Source: Paramixta manurensis
Lineage (GTDB): Bacteria > Pseudomonadota > Gammaproteobacteria > Enterobacterales > Enterobacteriaceae
Reading direction: 5' to 3'
DNA: 64,000 nt
Assembly (NCBI RefSeq): GCF_013285385.1
Contig: NZ_CP054212.1
Span: 868,001 to 932,000 of the forward strand
The notes below the pieces were generated by a model. The model searched no databases and was not told where the DNA came from. It saw only the letters and a program-made list of their open reading frames with translations. A program made the position numbers and the translations under genes. Shown piece by piece: positions 60,869 to 64,000 of the stretch. Position 1 is the stretch's first letter, and each line of letters opens with the position of its first letter.

Positions 60869-61248
60869 GTATCATCGGGCGAAAAATGAGGCTGATGCTA
60901 CCTTCGCGACAAGAATAGTGATAAGCGCCGCCGTTTGCACCTGCTTTCTCTTTTCGTGCGGAAGAACGCATGAAAAATCGATGTTCGCTCACATTCCGGG
61001 GTGGGATTTTTTCTGGCATAAAAAGTGAAAAATAGCGAATACGGTTAACTTATGGTGACGCTTTAATCCGCCGCTAAGCCCGCGTAAGGTTTCATAAAAG
61101 TTAAGGTTATTAACATTGTCGCAGGGAGAGCTACAGCGTGCTTAGCGTACGAGGACGCACCAATTTAGCGCCGGGTGGCTCCGGGTTTCCGGTTCCGACC
61201 ATATAGACACAAGGTGAATACTTTGTTACTTTAGCGTCACCTTTTTGA
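60869..61248. other. Non-coding gap between aroP and pdhR
   Basis: About 380 bases with no supported gene. It should hold the pdhR promoter. AT-rich patches occur around 60990-61050 and 61085-61120. No further repeat or RNA gene was recognised. Confidence 0.5.
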
Positions 61249-61265
61249 AATTGGTATTACCAATT
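61249..61265 (+). promoter_or_regulatory. PdhR operator
   Basis: AATTGGT-ATT-ACCAATT, a perfect 17-bp palindrome matching the PdhR consensus (ATTGGT-N3-ACCAAT). It lies 31 bases before the pdhR ATG, so PdhR should repress its own operon, relieved by pyruvate. Confidence 0.9.
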
Positions 61266-61295
61266 TACTTCGGGCGAATGGCAAAAGAAGGGACG

Positions 61296-62060
61296 ATGGC
61301 CTACAGTAAAATCCGCCAACCAAAACTTTCCGACGCGATCGAGCAGCAGCTTGAGTCGCTGATTATGGAAGGCACTCTGCGGCCAGGTGAGAAGCTGCTT
61401 CCTGAGCGCGAGCTCGCTAAACAGTTTGATGTTTCTCGTCCCTCTCTGCGTGAAGCCATCCAGCGGCTGGAAGCCAAAGGTCTATTGCTGCGTCGCCAAG
61501 GCGGCGGCACCTTCGTACAAACCAGCTTGTGGCAAAGTCTGAGCGACCCGCTCGTAGCACTGCTTGCCGATCACCCCGAATCTCAGTTTGATTTACTGGA
61601 AACCCGCCACGCGTTGGAAGGTATTGCTGCGTATTATGCGGCGCTAAGGGGAACGGAAGAGGATATACAGCGGATTCGCGATTGCCATACGGCCATTCAG
61701 CAGGCGCAGGATAGCGGCGATTTGGATGCGGAAGCCGATGCAGTAATGCAGTATCAGATCGCTGTCACAGAAGCAGCCCATAATGTGGTGCTTTTACATT
61801 TGCTGCGCTGTATGGGCCCTATGCTGGAACAGAATGTTCGTCAGAATTTTGAATTGCTCTACTCGCGCCGCGAAATGCTGGCGATAGTGAGCGGTCATCG
61901 CGCCAGTATTTTTGAGGCGATTGTGGCACGTGAACCGGAAAAGGCGCGCGAAGCCTCACACCGCCACCTGGCGTTTATCGAGGAAATCTTGCTGGACAGA
62001 AGTCGGGAGCAAAGTCGTAGAGAACGCTCCCTGCGTCGTTTACAGCAACGTAAGGAATAA
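61296..62060 (+). CDS. pdhR: Pyruvate-responsive repressor PdhR
   Basis: 254 residues, the E. coli length, from the ATG giving MAYSKIRQPKLSDAIEQQLE; 17 further codons upstream would run through the operator and are rejected. Residues 10-75 form a GntR winged helix (LAKQFDVSRPSLREAIQRLE), and the C-terminal FCD domain (DLLETRHALEGIAAYYAALR, YQIAVTEAAHNVVLLHLLRC) binds pyruvate. It controls the pyruvate dehydrogenase operon that follows. Strong identity with E. coli in the DNA-binding part. Confidence 0.96.
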   Translation: MAYSKIRQPKLSDAIEQQLESLIMEGTLRPGEKLLPERELAKQFDVSRPSLREAIQRLEAKGLLLRRQGGGTFVQTSLWQSLSDPLVALLADHPESQFDLLETRHALEGIAAYYAALRGTEEDIQRIRDCHTAIQQAQDSGDLDAEADAVMQYQIAVTEAAHNVVLLHLLRCMGPMLEQNVRQNFELLYSRREMLAIVSGHRASIFEAIVAREPEKAREASHRHLAFIEEILLDRSREQSRRERSLRRLQQRKE

Positions 62061-62160
62061 CGCGTAACTGATATAACCAATAGATTTCGCGTCCGGCAGG
62101 CGGTTCTCCGCCGCGTCGTTTTGGCGTGAAAGATGAAAGGTTATGCGGCAACTAAACGAC

Positions 62161-62212
62161 GGGCTTGTCTCCTTGTGTTCTGGAGTGAATCAGAATACAG
62201 GGAGACAGGCTC
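62161..62212 (+). repeat. Long stem-loop in the pdhR-aceE leader
   Basis: Bases 62163-62182 pair with 62191-62210 over 20 positions, only three of them G-T, around an 8-base loop (GAGTGAAT); two more pairs can form at the base. No T run follows. It lies 42 bases before the aceE start. It could stabilise or process the pdhR-aceE mRNA, or mark a small mobile repeat remnant. Confidence 0.7.
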
Positions 62213-62253
62213 CAGACAATTCAACGTATTAGACACAGATAAGGAATACCCCC

Positions 62254-64000
62254 ATGTCAGAACGTTTACACAATGACGTGGATCCGATCGAAACCCGCGA
62301 CTGGCTACAGGCGATCGAATCGGTCATCCGTGAAGAAGGTGTTGAGCGCGCGCAGTTCCTGATTGATCAGGTTCTCAGCGAAGCACGTAAAGGCGGCGTT
62401 AGCGTTGCCGCGGGTTCCGCTAACCGCGATTATATCAACACGATTGCCGTTGAAGATGAACCGGACTATCCGGGCAACACCTCTCTGGAGCGTCGTATTC
62501 GTTCAGCGATCCGCTGGAATGCCATCATGGCGGTTCTGCGTGCATCGAAGAAAGATCTGGAGCTGGGCGGCCATATGTCCTCTTTCCAGTCTTCCGCCAC
62601 GATTTATGAAGTGTGCTTTAACCACTTCTTCCGTGCGCGTAGCGAAAAAGACGGCGGCGATCTGGTTTATTTCCAGGGCCATATCTCTCCGGGCGTCTAT
62701 GCACGCGCCTTCCTTGAAGGCCGTTTGACCGAAGAGCAAATGAATAACTTCCGCCAGGAAGTGCACGGTAACGGGTTGTCCTCCTATCCGCACCCGAAAT
62801 TAATGCCTGACTTCTGGCAGTTCCCTACCGTTTCCATGGGCCTTGGCCCCTTGGGCGCGATTTATCAGGCTAAATTCCTGAAGTATCTTGAGCATCGCGG
62901 CCTGAAAGACACATCGTCACAGACCGTGTACGCCTTCCTCGGCGATGGTGAGATGGATGAGCCGGAATCTAAAGGCGCGATTACCATTGCTACCCGTGAG
63001 AAGCTGGATAACCTGGTCTTCATCATCAACTGTAACCTCCAGCGTCTGGATGGCCCGGTCACCGGTAACGGTAAGATCATTAACGAACTGGACGGCATCT
63101 TTGGCGGCGCCGGTTGGGAAGTGATCAAGGTTATCTGGGGCAGTCGTTGGGATGAGCTGCTGCGTAAAGACACCAGCGGGAAACTGATCCAACTGATGAA
63201 TGAAACCGTTGACGGTGACTATCAGACCTTCAAATCGAAAAATGGCGCTTACGTCCGTGAGCACTTCTTCGGTAAATATCCGGAAACCGCTGAGCTGGTG
63301 AAAGATATGTCCGACGATGAGATTTGGGCACTGAACCGTGGCGGCCACGATCCGAAGAAAATTTATGCGGCGCTGAAAAAAGCGCAGAGCACCAAAGGCA
63401 AGCCGGTGGTGATTCTGGCGCATACCATTAAAGGTTATGGTATGGGCGATAGCGCAGAAGGTAAGAACATCGCGCACCAGGTGAAGAAAATGAACATGGA
63501 TGGCGTTCGCTACATCCGCGATCGTTTCAATGTGCCGGTAGACGATGCCAATATTGAAAAACTGCCGTATGTGACCTTCGAGAAAGGTTCTGAAGAGCAC
63601 AGCTATCTGCACGGGCAGCGTGAAAAACTGGGCGGTTATCTGCCGACGCGTCAGGCGAAGTTCAGCGAGAAGCTGGAGATGCCTCAGTTGTCTGATTTCA
63701 GCTCACTGCTGGAAGAGCAGAACAAAGAGATCTCAACCACTATCGCTTTCGTCCGTGCCCTGAACGTGATGCTAAAAAATCAGTCGATCAAAGATCGTCT
63801 GGTGCCGATCATTGCCGATGAAGCGCGTACCTTCGGTATGGAAGGTCTGTTCCGTCAGATTGGTATCTACAGCCCGAACGGTCAGCAATACACGCCGCAG
63901 GACCGTGAGCAGGTTGCTTACTACAAAGAAGACGAAAAAGGCCAGATCCTGCAAGAAGGGATCAACGAACTGGGCGCAGGCGCATCCTGGCTGGCGGCGG
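62254..64000 (+). CDS. aceE: Pyruvate dehydrogenase E1 component AceE, 5' part
   Basis: The frame starts at the ATG at 62254 (MSERLHNDVDPIETRDWLQA) with AAGGAA 7 bases upstream and is open to the window end, giving 582 of about 887 residues. The ThDP motif begins GDGEMDEPESKGAITIATRE and the second half NCNLQRLDGPV follows; YFQGHISPGVYARAFLEGRL and GMGDSAEGKNIAHQVKK are also family blocks. It decarboxylates pyruvate and passes the acetyl group to the lipoyl domains of AceF. Expected to be followed by aceF and lpd outside the window. Confidence 0.97.
   Translation, partial: MSERLHNDVDPIETRDWLQAIESVIREEGVERAQFLIDQVLSEARKGGVSVAAGSANRDYINTIAVEDEPDYPGNTSLERRIRSAIRWNAIMAVLRASKKDLELGGHMSSFQSSATIYEVCFNHFFRARSEKDGGDLVYFQGHISPGVYARAFLEGRLTEEQMNNFRQEVHGNGLSSYPHPKLMPDFWQFPTVSMGLGPLGAIYQAKFLKYLEHRGLKDTSSQTVYAFLGDGEMDEPESKGAITIATREKLDNLVFIINCNLQRLDGPVTGNGKIINELDGIFGGAGWEVIKVIWGSRWDELLRKDTSGKLIQLMNETVDGDYQTFKSKNGAYVREHFFGKYPETAELVKDMSDDEIWALNRGGHDPKKIYAALKKAQSTKGKPVVILAHTIKGYGMGDSAEGKNIAHQVKKMNMDGVRYIRDRFNVPVDDANIEKLPYVTFEKGSEEHSYLHGQREKLGGYLPTRQAKFSEKLEMPQLSDFSSLLEEQNKEISTTIAFVRALNVMLKNQSIKDRLVPIIADEARTFGMEGLFRQIGIYSPNGQQYTPQDREQVAYYKEDEKGQILQEGINELGAGASWLAA

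Overview
This 64 kb window is chromosomal DNA from a gammaproteobacterium of the order Enterobacterales. Gene order from yabI to aceE matches the Escherichia coli 1.5-2.7 min region almost gene for gene. Protein details, including a 106-residue FtsL and the lack of leuO between leuL and ilvI, suggest an Erwiniaceae-like host (Pantoea/Erwinia/Mixta type). That placement is an inference, not a proof.

Positions 1-11875 are an accessory type VI secretion (T6SS) island. It opens with the 3' end of a vgrG spike gene. Next comes a visibly AT-rich tract, about 720-7050, with 11 intact small genes for one-TM proteins of DUF3592 type, one frameshifted relative and several decayed fragments, all on the + strand. 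Copies fall into sub-families, share leader sequences and show a sharp mosaic, so the tract looks like an expanding, recombining and decaying paralog array. After it, at normal base composition, come a DUF2169-pentapeptide fusion, a second pentapeptide-repeat protein, a DUF3540 protein and a DUF4150 PAAR-like tip protein. No toxin domain is visible. The most economical reading is a VgrG/PAAR delivery module with a bank of candidate immunity or orphan-immunity proteins, but function is unproven. This is the best candidate for something undescribed.

Positions 11977-19280 hold yabI (DedA family), the thiBPQ thiamine ABC transporter and sgrR (minus strand), then sgrS and setA (plus strand), which make up the sugar-phosphate stress module. 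A 126-bp ERIC element sits inside sgrS and no sgrT is present. thiB follows sgrR with only a 58-bp gap and no visible TPP riboswitch.

Positions 19325-27056 hold leucine and branched-chain amino acid synthesis: leuABCD with its leuL attenuator (minus) and ilvIH (plus). Then comes cra. Positions 28650-46514 are the dcw cluster in canonical order (mraZ, rsmH, ftsL, ftsI, murE, murF, mraY, murD, ftsW, murG, murC, ddlB, ftsQ, ftsA, ftsZ, lpxC), tightly packed with many overlaps, driven by a promoter followed by MraZ boxes. secM-secA-mutT follow.

Positions 50626-52204 (minus) carry yacG, zapD and coaE. guaC is on plus. hofC, hofB and ppdD (type IV pilus) and nadC are on minus. ampD-ampE (plus), aroP (minus) and pdhR-aceE (plus, aceE cut by the window end) finish the window. 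No rRNA, tRNA, CRISPR array or transposase gene was seen.
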